The translations under genes and the position numbers were made by a program. A stretch of 48,286 nucleotides of DNA from Gemella haemolysans (lineage in GTDB: Bacteria > Bacillota > Bacilli > Staphylococcales > Gemellaceae). This document shows positions 17,202 through 25,173 of this stretch, in pieces; within the stretch, counting starts at the first letter, position 1, and every line of letters begins with the position of its first letter. The stretch spans positions 1-48,286 of the forward strand of contig NZ_KQ959917.1 in assembly GCF_001553035.1 (NCBI RefSeq), in the 5' to 3' direction. Under the pieces are notes generated by a model, which made no database searches, was not told the DNA's origin, and saw nothing but the letters and a program-made list of their open reading frames with translations.

Positions 17202-18479
17202 ATGACAAGAAAATTTAGTTTTGAAACATTACAACTACACGCAGGACAAACAGTTGGAGATACAAAAGCAAGAGCTGTCCCTATTTATCAAACAACATCA
17301 TTTGTTTTTGATGATACTCAAGATGCAGCTGATTCATTTGCATTAAGAAAAGCTGGGAATATTTATACACGTATTACTAACCCTACTACTGCAGTCTTTG
17401 AAGAAAGAATTAATGCATTAGAAGGTGGAGTTGGTGCATTAGCTGTAGCTTCAGGAATGGCGGCAATTACATACGTATTTTTAACATTAGCACATGCTGG
17501 AGATCACATTGTATCTTCTAAAAATGTATATGGAGGAACATATAACCTGTTAAAACTTACCCTACCACGCTATGGTGTAGAGTCAACTTTTGTTGATCCA
17601 GATAATTTTGAAGAAATTGAGCAAGCAATTACTGATAAAACTAAAGCTCTATTTGTAGAAACTTTAGGAAACCCATTAGCAAATATTGCTGACTTAGAAA
17701 AATGGGCTGAAATTGCTCACAAACACAAAATTCCATTAGTAGTAGATAACACATTTGCTAGTCCATACTTAATTAATGCATTTAGTCATGGTGTAGATAT
17801 TATTATTCATTCTGCGACTAAATTCATTGGGGGACACGGTACATCAATTGGTGGAGTTATCGTTGATAGTGGTAAATTTGATTGGGAAGGTAGTGGAAAA
17901 TTCCCACAATTAGTTGATGAAGACCCAAGTTACCATAACTTAAGTTATACAAGAGATGTAGGACCTGCGGCGTTCATTACAAATGTGAGAACACAGTTAT
18001 TACGTGATACAGGAGCAGCATTATCACCATTTAATGCATTCTTATTATTACAAGGTTTAGAAACATTATCTTTACGAGTAGAGCGTCACGTAGAAAATAC
18101 TCAAAAAGTAATCGACTTCTTAGTGAAACATCCTAAAGTAGCTTCAATCAACTATCCAGGATTAGAAGGAAACAAATATTATGAATTAGCTAAGAAATAT
18201 CTACCTAAAGGTAGTGGATCAATCTTCTCATTCGATGTAGTTGGAGGAGAAGAAGCAGCGCGTAAAGTAATTGATAGTTTAGAAATCTTTTCAAACTTAG
18301 CGAATGTAGCAGATGCGAAAAGTTTAGCAATTCATCCAGCGTCAACAACACATGGTCAATTAAGTCCAGAGGAATTACAGTACACTGGAATTACTCCGGA
18401 GCAAATTAGATTATCAATTGGGTTAGAAAATGCGGATGATTTAATTGAAGATTTACGTTTAGCATTAGAAAATATTTAA
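17202..18479 (+). CDS. metY: O-acetylhomoserine sulfhydrylase (Cys/Met metabolism PLP enzyme)
   Basis: Makes homocysteine (or methionine) from O-acetyl-homoserine and sulfide (or methanethiol), in methionine synthesis. It has 425 residues, the usual length for the O-acetylhomoserine branch and longer than cystathionine synthases. The N-terminal LQLHAGQ and YTRITNPT are family markers. The PLP lysine is K207 in HSATKFIGGHG. The C-terminal GLENADDLIEDLRLAL is typical. ATG with AGAGGAAA upstream. Expression is controlled by the T-box leader, consistent with methionine limitation. No other methionine-pathway gene is adjacent. Confidence 0.92.
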   Translation: MTRKFSFETLQLHAGQTVGDTKARAVPIYQTTSFVFDDTQDAADSFALRKAGNIYTRITNPTTAVFEERINALEGGVGALAVASGMAAITYVFLTLAHAGDHIVSSKNVYGGTYNLLKLTLPRYGVESTFVDPDNFEEIEQAITDKTKALFVETLGNPLANIADLEKWAEIAHKHKIPLVVDNTFASPYLINAFSHGVDIIIHSATKFIGGHGTSIGGVIVDSGKFDWEGSGKFPQLVDEDPSYHNLSYTRDVGPAAFITNVRTQLLRDTGAALSPFNAFLLLQGLETLSLRVERHVENTQKVIDFLVKHPKVASINYPGLEGNKYYELAKKYLPKGSGSIFSFDVVGGEEAARKVIDSLEIFSNLANVADAKSLAIHPASTTHGQLSPEELQYTGITPEQIRLSIGLENADDLIEDLRLALENI

Positions 18480-18488
18480 TAGAGAAAA

Positions 18489-18504
18489 AGTTTCACAAGA
18501 AACA
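18489..18504. other. Weak parS-like site
   Basis: AGTTTCACAAGAAACA keeps both GTTTCAC and GAAAC half sites but differs from the consensus at three positions. It lies 10 bases after the metY stop. Confidence 0.3.
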
Positions 18505-18531
18505 TTTAATTAAAATAATTAATATTTTATT

Positions 18532-18622
18532 AAAATTTGTGGATTAAGACAGATTATTAAAAACCCTTGACAGCCATTTATTTTAATACTAACATATAAA
18601 AAATATCTTAATCCACAATTTT
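18532..18622. repeat. Inverted repeats flanking a promoter-like sequence
   Basis: Arms of 17-18 bases (18532-18549, AAAATTTGTGGATTAAGA, and 18606-18622, TCTTAATCCACAATTTT) pair almost perfectly across 56 bases. The enclosed segment holds TTGACA (18567-18572), a 17-base spacer and TAACAT (18590-18595). As RNA it would also form a long terminator-like hairpin for metY, followed by TTTTCTCTTTTT. Confidence 0.6.
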
Positions 18623-18720
18623 CTCTTTTTGAGTAGAGATTGTTTAGGAGCATGAAATAGAAGCGAGGCAGCGCAAAAATTTCATATAAACTCCTTCCTA
18701 GGCAATCTCTGCTTTTTGTT
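18602..18720 (+). ncRNA. Candidate small structured RNA
   Basis: Begins about 7 bases after the TAACAT hexamer and ends at GCTTTTTG. Arms AGAGATTG (18635-18642) and CAATCTCT (18703-18710) close a long hairpin with inner GGAG/CTCC and GAAAT/ATTTC pairings. No open frame with a ribosome site. It may be a small RNA with an intrinsic terminator, or simply a second terminator. Confidence 0.4.
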
Positions 18721-18740
18721 TGTGTAAAAAATCTGCAAGA

Positions 18741-18799
18741 GGGAGATTGACTCGACCAAAACTTGTTTTTTCCAAAATCAGGATTTTTGAATCACTCCC
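18741..18799 (-). repeat. Short form of the dispersed element (one hairpin only)
   Basis: GGGAGATTGACTCGACCAAA to TTTTTGAATCACTCCC is the nested-hairpin half alone, bounded by GGGAG and CTCCC ends. Confidence 0.7.
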
Positions 18800-18856
18800 A
18801 TAAGAGGGCTATTTATGATATAATTTTAGTAATAATAGTAGCTAAGGGGTGAAAGT

Positions 18857-19525
18857 ATGTATAAAGTAATGATAGTAGAAGATGATGAGATAATTTCAAA
18901 TTCAATAGCTGGATATTTGCAAAAGTGGCAGTATGCTACACATGAAGTTATAGATTTTCAAAATGTAGTTAAAGAATTTGTAGAACAATCACCGGATTTA
19001 GTATTAATGGATATTAATCTCCCCTACTTTGATGGTTATTATTTCTGTGAGGAGATTAGGAAATTGTCGAAAGTGCCTATAATTTTTATTTCATCTGCGA
19101 ATGATGATATGAATATTGTTATGGCTATGAATATCGGTGCTGATGATTTTATAGAAAAGTCATTTAAGTTAGTTGTCCTAAAGGCAAAAATCGAAGCCCT
19201 ACTCCGCCGTGTCTATAATTTTAGCGGATCTTCGAATCTTGTAGTGTATAAGGATGTAATTTTTGATATGAGCCGTGATGAGGTAAAATATCAAGATAAT
19301 CAAGTTGAACTAACAAAAAATGAAGGTAAAATTCTTACAGTATTATTAGAAAATAGAGAAAAAATAGTAACGAGAGAAGAAATAATTACTGCATTGTGGC
19401 AAAGTGATAACTTTATAGATGAAAATACTTTGTCTGTTAATATAAACAGACTTCGTTCTAAGTTGAAAAGTATAGGAATAGATGAATTTATTACTACTAA
19501 AAAAGGTAAAGGATATATCGTCTAA
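18857..19525 (+). CDS. Response regulator, OmpR/PhoB type (BceR/GraR-like)
   Basis: Controls genes for resistance to cell-wall-active peptides in Bacilli. It has 222 residues. The receiver domain has E8-D9-D10, phosphoacceptor D52 in MDINLPYFDG and K101. The usual KP after the switch lysine is KS here. The C-terminal winged-helix domain (about 125-222) has the EEIITALW and RLRSKLKSIG segments. ATG with AGGGGTG upstream and a TATAAT about 40 bases before it. The stop overlaps the start of the kinase gene by one base. The likely target is the bceAB-type transporter about 5 kb downstream. Confidence 0.88.
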   Translation: MYKVMIVEDDEIISNSIAGYLQKWQYATHEVIDFQNVVKEFVEQSPDLVLMDINLPYFDGYYFCEEIRKLSKVPIIFISSANDDMNIVMAMNIGADDFIEKSFKLVVLKAKIEALLRRVYNFSGSSNLVVYKDVIFDMSRDEVKYQDNQVELTKNEGKILTVLLENREKIVTREEIITALWQSDNFIDENTLSVNINRLRSKLKSIGIDEFITTKKGKGYIV

Positions 19526-20511
19526 TGGAAATATTAAAAAGTTATTTAAAGAAAAACATAAAAGTTTATATTTTATTTGTAGTTTTTATTGCTATATTTT
19601 TCATTATGTTTTATTTGTATAATTTGCCACTAGAAGCTCTAATATATACAGGAAGTTTCTGTTTTTTAGCATCACTTATAGCTAGCTTTTTAGATTTTGT
19701 TAATTATAAAGAAAGTTATAAAAAATTAAAATTTCTAGAGGAAAATATTCTAAATGATCTTGAAGATTTACCGAAAAGCTTGGATATTAGGATTGATTAT
19801 TATCATAAAATCATAGAGAAGTTATATGAAGAGTTAGAAAAATTAACTCAGGAAAATCGACAAAAAAATACAGATATGGTTGATTATTATAGTATGTGGG
19901 TTCATCAGATAAAAACTCCGATTGCGGCGATGAATTTTCTATTAGACAATGAAGAAGTAGATCAAAAAATCTTACAGCAAGAATTGTTCAAAATAGAACG
20001 TTATGTTGAGATGGTTCTGACGTATATAAGATTAGATAGCATATCATCAGATTACGTTATAACTAAGATTAATCTTGATGAAGTGGTGAAAGATAGTGTG
20101 AAAAAATATGCAACTATCTTCATTAACAAAAAAATAAAATTAAACTATGTTTCACATGAAACAATGGTAATTAGTGATAAAAAATGGTTGAGCTTCGCTT
20201 TCGAACAAATACTAGGTAATAGTGTGAAGTACTCTAGCGCCGGTGGAGAAATTACAATAGAAACCTGTGAAAATAAACTGGTTATAGAAGATAACGGTAT
20301 AGGTATTAAAGAAGAAGACTTACCTCGAATTTTTGAAAAAGGTTTTACAGGTTTTAATGGAAGATACGAAAAAAAATCTAGTGGTCTAGGTTTGTATTTA
20401 TGTAAAAAAACTCTAGATAAACTAGGTCATCATATTGAAATTTCTTCAAAAGTAGGCGAAGGAACTAGGATAGAAATCACATTCCCGAAAGAAGATACTT
20501 TAAGGGATTAG
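19525..20511 (+). CDS. Intramembrane-sensing histidine kinase (BceS/GraS-like)
   Basis: Partner of the preceding regulator. It has 328 residues. Two transmembrane helices (about 13-33 and 36-56) are separated by only a few residues with no extracellular domain, the hallmark of intramembrane-sensing kinases that detect peptides through a BceB-type permease. The phosphoacceptor is H127 in VHQIKTP. The HATPase domain has the N box (FEQILGNSVKYSS), G1 DNGIGI and G2 GLGLYL. Translationally coupled to the regulator (TAATG). A parS-like site is embedded in the coding sequence at 20148-20163. Confidence 0.9.
   Translation: MEILKSYLKKNIKVYILFVVFIAIFFIMFYLYNLPLEALIYTGSFCFLASLIASFLDFVNYKESYKKLKFLEENILNDLEDLPKSLDIRIDYYHKIIEKLYEELEKLTQENRQKNTDMVDYYSMWVHQIKTPIAAMNFLLDNEEVDQKILQQELFKIERYVEMVLTYIRLDSISSDYVITKINLDEVVKDSVKKYATIFINKKIKLNYVSHETMVISDKKWLSFAFEQILGNSVKYSSAGGEITIETCENKLVIEDNGIGIKEEDLPRIFEKGFTGFNGRYEKKSSGLGLYLCKKTLDKLGHHIEISSKVGEGTRIEITFPKEDTLRD
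20148..20163. other. parS-like ParB-binding site 3 (inside the kinase gene)
   Basis: TGTTTCACATGAAACA is identical to site 1 and one base from consensus. It encodes part of the kinase (VSHET), so it is held within coding sequence. Confidence 0.7.
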
Positions 20512-20527
20512 ATAAAAAAATCAATAA

Positions 20528-20575
20528 GGAATCCTCTTGAGAGTTAGATTAATTTAATTCTCAAGAGGACTATTT
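20528..20575. terminator. Bidirectional terminator-like hairpin
   Basis: ATCCTCTTGAGA and TCTCAAGAGGA arms between the convergent kinase and Lrp genes. The T-richness after the stem is moderate (TATTTTGCTTT). Confidence 0.7.
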
Positions 20576-20612
20576 TGCTTTACGCTATCTAATAGTTATC
20601 TACTAAAATTCA

Positions 20613-21029
20613 TTAATCAAAATGTTTAATAACATTTAAAACACTATAATTTGCATATTTATTAAGATGCTCAAGAAATAGGTTTAGCTGTTCGTTAGTT
20701 TTGAAGCGTGATTCCAAGAGATAACAAGAAATCCCAGATGTACGGTAGTGATTAAGAATATGTTTTTTATTTTTTTCTATATAAGATAAATATTGTGTAT
20801 GAATAGATGAAGTCATGGTTGTTAAAATAAAGACATGAATGGGGTAATCTGTTTTTGATAAATTTGTTTGAATTGTATACTTCTTAATAATTTCATCTTC
20901 TTCCAATTTTATTAAGCGTTGAGACACAGTTGGGGCAGAAAGATGAACCTGCTCAGCAATATCTTTAACTTTAATTCGAGAATTCGTCTCTAAAAGTTTC
21001 AAAATTTCTTTATCTGTATGATCAATCAT
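20613..21029 (-). CDS. Lrp/AsnC family transcriptional regulator
   Basis: A 138-residue protein. The N-terminal helix-turn-helix (about 1-55) reads DKEILKLLETNSRIKVKDIA and SAPTVSQRLIKLEEDEII, typical of the family. The C-terminal half resembles the AsnC ligand/oligomerisation domain but is poorly conserved. ATG with GGAGGAAG upstream. It is divergent from the metallo-hydrolase gene, with 263 bases between, and may control it. The ligand is unknown. Confidence 0.85.
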   Translation of the reverse strand: MIDHTDKEILKLLETNSRIKVKDIAEQVHLSAPTVSQRLIKLEEDEIIKKYTIQTNLSKTDYPIHVFILTTMTSSIHTQYLSYIEKNKKHILNHYRTSGISCYLLESRFKTNEQLNLFLEHLNKYANYSVLNVIKHFD

Positions 21030-21292
21030 GAACTTCCTCCTAAAATGTAAAAATTAATGCCTTTTTCCTTTTTTTTCGTAAAGACTTCCTGATTATTATA
21101 CTGTAAAATAATAGAGTAATCAACTTAATAGCAAGTAAGGAAAAAATTTACATAGAAATTAATGCAGTAGTGTTGTTTTAATTTGGGATAAATTAATCTT
21201 GAAAAATATGAGATTACTAGAAATAATATTCGGTTAGAATACAAATAGCATACTAACTAGAAACAGTATAAATAGAAAGTGAGAATAGATAT

Positions 21293-22078
21293 ATGAAAAT
21301 AAGACAAATACGAAATGCTACATTGAAAATCAATTTTTCAGGTAAAACAATCCTAGTAGACCCTATGCTTTCTAAAAAAGGAGAACTTCCTCCTTTTGGA
21401 CCACCGATTCTTCCTTTATATCCTGCATCAGGAAATATGGAAAATAATCCTTTAGTGGAATTACCTATTCCAGTTGAAGAGTTGTTAGATAATGTTGATG
21501 CAGTGATTATAACACACTTACACGAGGATCATTGGGATGCTGCAGCTGTGGAGTTAATAGATAAAAATATGCCTTTATACGTGCAAAATGAAGAAGATGC
21601 CGAAAAATTAGGAGAACAAGGATTTAAAAATATTTATGTTTTAGGACACCAAACTGCTCTTGATGATGTTCTATTAACTTACGTAGAAGCTAAGCATGCG
21701 AGTAATGATCAAATGCTTGCTGTTGCTGGTAAGTCTTGTGGTGTAATCTTCGAGCATAAAGACGAACCTACTACTTATCTTTTAGGGGATACAGTATGGT
21801 ATGAGAATGTAGAAAATACGTTGAAAAAATATCAACCTAAAGTAGCTATAATAAACGCAGGAAACAATCAGTTCTCAGAAGGTGGTCCACTTGTTATGGG
21901 AGCTGAAGGTGTTCATGAAGTACACAAAACTCTTCCATCTACTATGCTTTTTGCTACGCATATGGAAGCTGTTAATCATGCTTTCTTGACTCGTGAAGAA
22001 TTAGCTAATTATGCAGAGAAACATGGTTTCAGCAATCAGTTAACTATTCCAGCTGATGGGGAAGAAATTATTTATTAA
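21293..22078 (+). CDS. Metallo-beta-lactamase-fold hydrolase (UlaG-like)
   Basis: A 261-residue soluble hydrolase. The zinc-binding motif HLHEDHWD (about residues 75-82) is intact. Further candidate ligands are a histidine in EAKHAS, the aspartate in LLGDTVWY, and the late histidine in FATHMEAVNH. The N-terminal IRNATLKINFSGKTILVDPM is typical of the UlaG/L-ascorbate-6-phosphate lactonase-related group. The substrate is unknown. The ATG has only a weak ribosome site (AAAGTGAGA). The divergent Lrp gene suggests local regulation. Dispersed-element copy 4 follows the stop by 36 bases. Confidence 0.82.
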   Translation: MKIRQIRNATLKINFSGKTILVDPMLSKKGELPPFGPPILPLYPASGNMENNPLVELPIPVEELLDNVDAVIITHLHEDHWDAAAVELIDKNMPLYVQNEEDAEKLGEQGFKNIYVLGHQTALDDVLLTYVEAKHASNDQMLAVAGKSCGVIFEHKDEPTTYLLGDTVWYENVENTLKKYQPKVAIINAGNNQFSEGGPLVMGAEGVHEVHKTLPSTMLFATHMEAVNHAFLTREELANYAEKHGFSNQLTIPADGEEIIY

Positions 22079-22114
22079 AGAGAAGTAGGGTTAACTTATA
22101 AATCTATAAGCTGT

Positions 22115-22288
22115 TAGGAGTGACTCAAAAATCGCGATTTTGAAAATCGATTTTGTCGAGTCATCCCCGCACAGTTTATTAGATATATAAAAAGCTTTTA
22201 TAAAGCGAATTTAGATATCAATAAACCACTGCGTCTATGAGTTTTCATATAAACCTTGTTAAAATTTAGGGCTTTTGGGTCAGATCCA
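22115..22288 (+). repeat. Dispersed palindromic element, copy 4
   Basis: Complete copy, TAGGAGTGACTCAAAA to TTTTGGGTCAGATCC. The loop of the nested hairpin is shortened (GATTTTGAAAATCG). Otherwise very close to copies 1 and 3. Confidence 0.85.
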
Positions 22289-22317
22289 ACAGCTCTTTTA
22301 TATTTTTTAGATAAGGT

Positions 22318-22377
22318 ATTTATAAACTATTGCGTTCATGTTTTTTATATAAACTTTTTTAAATTTAGGATCAGCTT
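22318..22377 (+). repeat. 3' fragment of the dispersed element
   Basis: TATAAACTATTGCGTTCATG, then TTTTAAATTTAGGATCAG. It repeats only the tail of the element, 30 bases beyond copy 4. Confidence 0.55.
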
Positions 22378-22469
22378 CTTACTTTGAGAATTAACTCCAG
22401 TTACAAATTCAACAAAAATTCAAAAAGATACTTGAAGTAGTGGTTTGATAAACCTTAAAAAGCCACTTG

Positions 22470-22489
22470 ATATATATATATATATATTA
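22470..22489. repeat. (TA)n microsatellite
   Basis: About nine TA dinucleotides in a row, roughly 110 bases upstream of the ABC exporter start. It could slip in length and alter promoter spacing. The rest of 22378-22597 shows only AT-rich DNA. Confidence 0.8.
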
Positions 22490-22597
22490 TAATAAAGAAA
22501 AGATATTTTCTAACTAATAAAAGAAATTATCTGAAAATTATCTTGTTAAAAATTATTTTATTTGATAGAATAGTAGTAAGGTATAAGGAGGGAAAAG

Positions 22598-24205
22598 ATG
22601 AAGCAGTATTTAAAGAAAAGATATTTAGAAAATAGTTTGTTACTTTTACTAATTATTTTTGGAGGAGCATGTAAGGTTGTTGCTGCGTATTTTATAGGGG
22701 ATGGATTTAACGAATTAATTAAGTCGAATACCGATGGATTTTTCTATAATATAGCCTATGCAGGTATAGTGTTTTTATTATATTTGGTTTCTATTTATAT
22801 AAAAATTCCGTATGAAAACTATGTAGTGCAAAAGATGATAACTGACATTCGATGTGATGTCGTGGATGCAATTTCTAAAAATAACTATGCTAATTTCAAT
22901 AAGAAAAATAGCGGAGATTACATATCATGGCTTAGTAATGACTTGATGATTGTTGAGGAAAAAGGATTTGGCAATTTTTATCAAAGTATTACAGCAATTA
23001 TAGAGACTCTTTTAGCTATAGTTGGACTGTTTGCATTCCACTGGTCGATTATCGTCTTTTCTATAGTAATGAGTGTTATTACATTAGTATTACCAGCTCT
23101 TGCGCAAAAATCTATTCAGAATAAAGCTCAGAGCTACTCAGGCTCATTAGAAAAATTAATAAGTAAAAATACGAATTACTTACAAGGATTCGATAGTTTA
23201 CTATCTTTCAATAAATTAGGAATTTTGAAAAAAATTGTAGCAGCTTCTTCTAATGAAGTACTAAAAGAATCTGTGTCTCTAAGAAAAAGTGTCGGATTAG
23301 CCGGAGTCCTAGGTGGCTTAGGAAATTTAGTAGGGCAAGTTGGTGTAGTATTACTAACAGGAATACTGGCTCTAAAAAATATTGTAGGCTTTGGATCTAT
23401 TTTAACCGTAGAATCACTAACATCTACGATTTTTAATTCAGTAGGAAATATTATGAATATTACGGTAGAGTTAAATATCGTAGTGCCAATCTTTGAGAAA
23501 TTCGAGAAATTTAAAGAAGAGGCTAAGGTTATTAATGATAAAGATACTGGCAAAAAATCATTAAATGAAGAAATTGAAACTATAGTATTAGAAGATGTTT
23601 CTTATAAATATGAAGAAAAAAGTATATTAAAAAATATTTCGTATGCATTTAATAAATATGGTAAATACGCTATTGTCGGAGAAAGTGGTAGTGGAAAATC
23701 TACATTGTTAAAATTATTGACTGGAAGAACAGAAAATTACGAAGGTGCAATTAAATTTAATGGTGAAGAACTAGGAAGTCTTAATAAGCATAGCCTGTAT
23801 GATAAGATGCTATATATTCCACAAGAACCGTATATTTTCACAGAAAGTCTAAGATTTAATATAACACTAGGTGATGATTATGCTGATGAAAAAGTTAAAG
23901 ACGTGTTGGAAAGTGTAGGACTAGGAGAGTTTCTGATAAGTCTTGAGGATGGCTTAGATACTGAACTTGTAGAGGGTGGTAAGAATTTATCGGGTGGTCA
24001 AAAACAAAGAATAGCCCTAGCTCGTGGAATAATTAGAGAGAAAAAAGTAGTGCTGTTAGATGAGATAACTTCTAATTTAGATAAGGATAATGCAGAGAAA
24101 ATAGAAGAACTTCTATTAACTAATCCAGAATTAACGGTAATTCTAATCACACACAGACTAGATAGCAACTCTGAACAAAGATTCACAGATATATTAAAAT
24201 TATAA
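22598..24205 (+). CDS. ABC exporter (fused membrane and ATP-binding domains)
   Basis: A 535-residue half-transporter. An N-terminal six-helix exporter domain (about 1-305) is followed by an ATPase domain with Walker A GESGSGKST at about 361-369, signature LSGGQ at about 464, Walker B VVLLDE and the switch histidine in ITHR. All ATPase motifs are intact. The class exports peptides, lipids or drugs; nothing here fixes the substrate. ATG with AAGGAGGG upstream. It sits between the bceRS-like and bceAB-like genes, so a role in peptide defence is plausible but unproven. It has its own terminator. Confidence 0.88.
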   Translation: MKQYLKKRYLENSLLLLLIIFGGACKVVAAYFIGDGFNELIKSNTDGFFYNIAYAGIVFLLYLVSIYIKIPYENYVVQKMITDIRCDVVDAISKNNYANFNKKNSGDYISWLSNDLMIVEEKGFGNFYQSITAIIETLLAIVGLFAFHWSIIVFSIVMSVITLVLPALAQKSIQNKAQSYSGSLEKLISKNTNYLQGFDSLLSFNKLGILKKIVAASSNEVLKESVSLRKSVGLAGVLGGLGNLVGQVGVVLLTGILALKNIVGFGSILTVESLTSTIFNSVGNIMNITVELNIVVPIFEKFEKFKEEAKVINDKDTGKKSLNEEIETIVLEDVSYKYEEKSILKNISYAFNKYGKYAIVGESGSGKSTLLKLLTGRTENYEGAIKFNGEELGSLNKHSLYDKMLYIPQEPYIFTESLRFNITLGDDYADEKVKDVLESVGLGEFLISLEDGLDTELVEGGKNLSGGQKQRIALARGIIREKKVVLLDEITSNLDKDNAEKIEELLLTNPELTVILITHRLDSNSEQRFTDILKL

Positions 24206-24260
24206 TTTCCTAGGAAATAAAGTCGCTAGACATTCTTGAAATAAAATAAAAAGTAATAAA

Positions 24261-24300
24261 TATCCCAATCTTACAAAAGTGTAAGGTTGGGAGCTTTTTT
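24261..24300 (+). terminator. Terminator of the ABC exporter gene
   Basis: TCCCAATCTTACA and TGTAAGGTTGGGA arms, then GCTTTTTT. Confidence 0.88.
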
Positions 24301-24419
24301 GTAAGGAAAATCGATAGAATCTGTAAGAAAAGTAAGGTAGAATATAAATATAAACAACGAGGAAGTTGTAGAAAAGTTCGAACTAGGAAATTAGATAAAA
24401 GAATTTAGGAGTGATAAAA

Positions 24420-25172
24420 ATGTTATTAGAAGTCAACAATGTAAGAAAAGTTTATACAACAAGATTAAGTACACAAAGTACAGAAGCGTTAAAAAACGTA
24501 AATTTCGCAGTAGATAATGGTGAATATGTAGCGATTATGGGGGAGAGCGGAAGCGGTAAAACTACTTTATTAAATATTATTGCAACATTCGATAAAGCAA
24601 CATCAGGAAATGTGAATTTAAACAATTTAGATTTAAGCAAGTTGAAAGATAAAGATTTAGCGAATTTCCGTCGAGACAATCTAGGATTTGTCTTCCAAGA
24701 TTTCAACCTACTGGATAATTTTTCTATAAAAGATAATATTTTATTGCCGTTAGTGTTAGCAAATAAAAAATATAAAGATATGGAAAAAAGATTAGAAAAA
24801 GTAACTAAACCTTTAGGAATTGATAAATTAATCAACAAGTTTCCATATGAAGTATCTGGTGGTCAACGTCAAAGGGTAGCGGTAGCGCGTGCGATTATTA
24901 CGAACCCTGCTCTAATTTTAGCGGACGAACCGACAGGTGCACTAGATTCAAAATCAACAGATCAACTGTTAGAAGTTTTTGAAAAACTTAATAACGCAGG
25001 ACAAACAATAATTATGGTTACGCACTCTGTGAAAACAGCAGCTCGTGCTAAACGTGTATTATTTATTAAAGATGGGGTAGTTTTCCATGAACTTAGAAAA
25101 GGAAATGCGACTACGAGTGAGATGTTCCAAAAAATTAATGACACGTTAACTTTAATGCAGGCAGGTGAGTAA
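24420..25172 (+). CDS. BceA-type ABC transporter ATP-binding protein
   Basis: ATPase of a peptide-antibiotic sensing/detoxification transporter of the BceAB/VraFG type. It has 250 residues. Walker A GESGSGKTT is at 41-49, the Q-loop at FVFQDFNLL, the signature SGGQRQR, Walker B LILADEP and H-loop VTHS. The N-terminal LLEVNNVRKVYTTR is typical of this subfamily. The start is set at ATG 24420, 8 bases after AGGAG; the GTG at 24411 would overlap the ribosome site. The stop lies a single base before the permease ATG. Probably regulated by the bceRS-like pair at 18.9-20.5 kb. Confidence 0.9.
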   Translation: MLLEVNNVRKVYTTRLSTQSTEALKNVNFAVDNGEYVAIMGESGSGKTTLLNIIATFDKATSGNVNLNNLDLSKLKDKDLANFRRDNLGFVFQDFNLLDNFSIKDNILLPLVLANKKYKDMEKRLEKVTKPLGIDKLINKFPYEVSGGQRQRVAVARAIITNPALILADEPTGALDSKSTDQLLEVFEKLNNAGQTIIMVTHSVKTAARAKRVLFIKDGVVFHELRKGNATTSEMFQKINDTLTLMQAGE

Positions 25173-25173
25173 G

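Noticed and set aside
18532-18622. Definite invertible phase-variation promoter
   Set aside because: No site-specific recombinase gene is nearby and the arms also make a plausible terminator hairpin, so it is kept only as a hypothesis.
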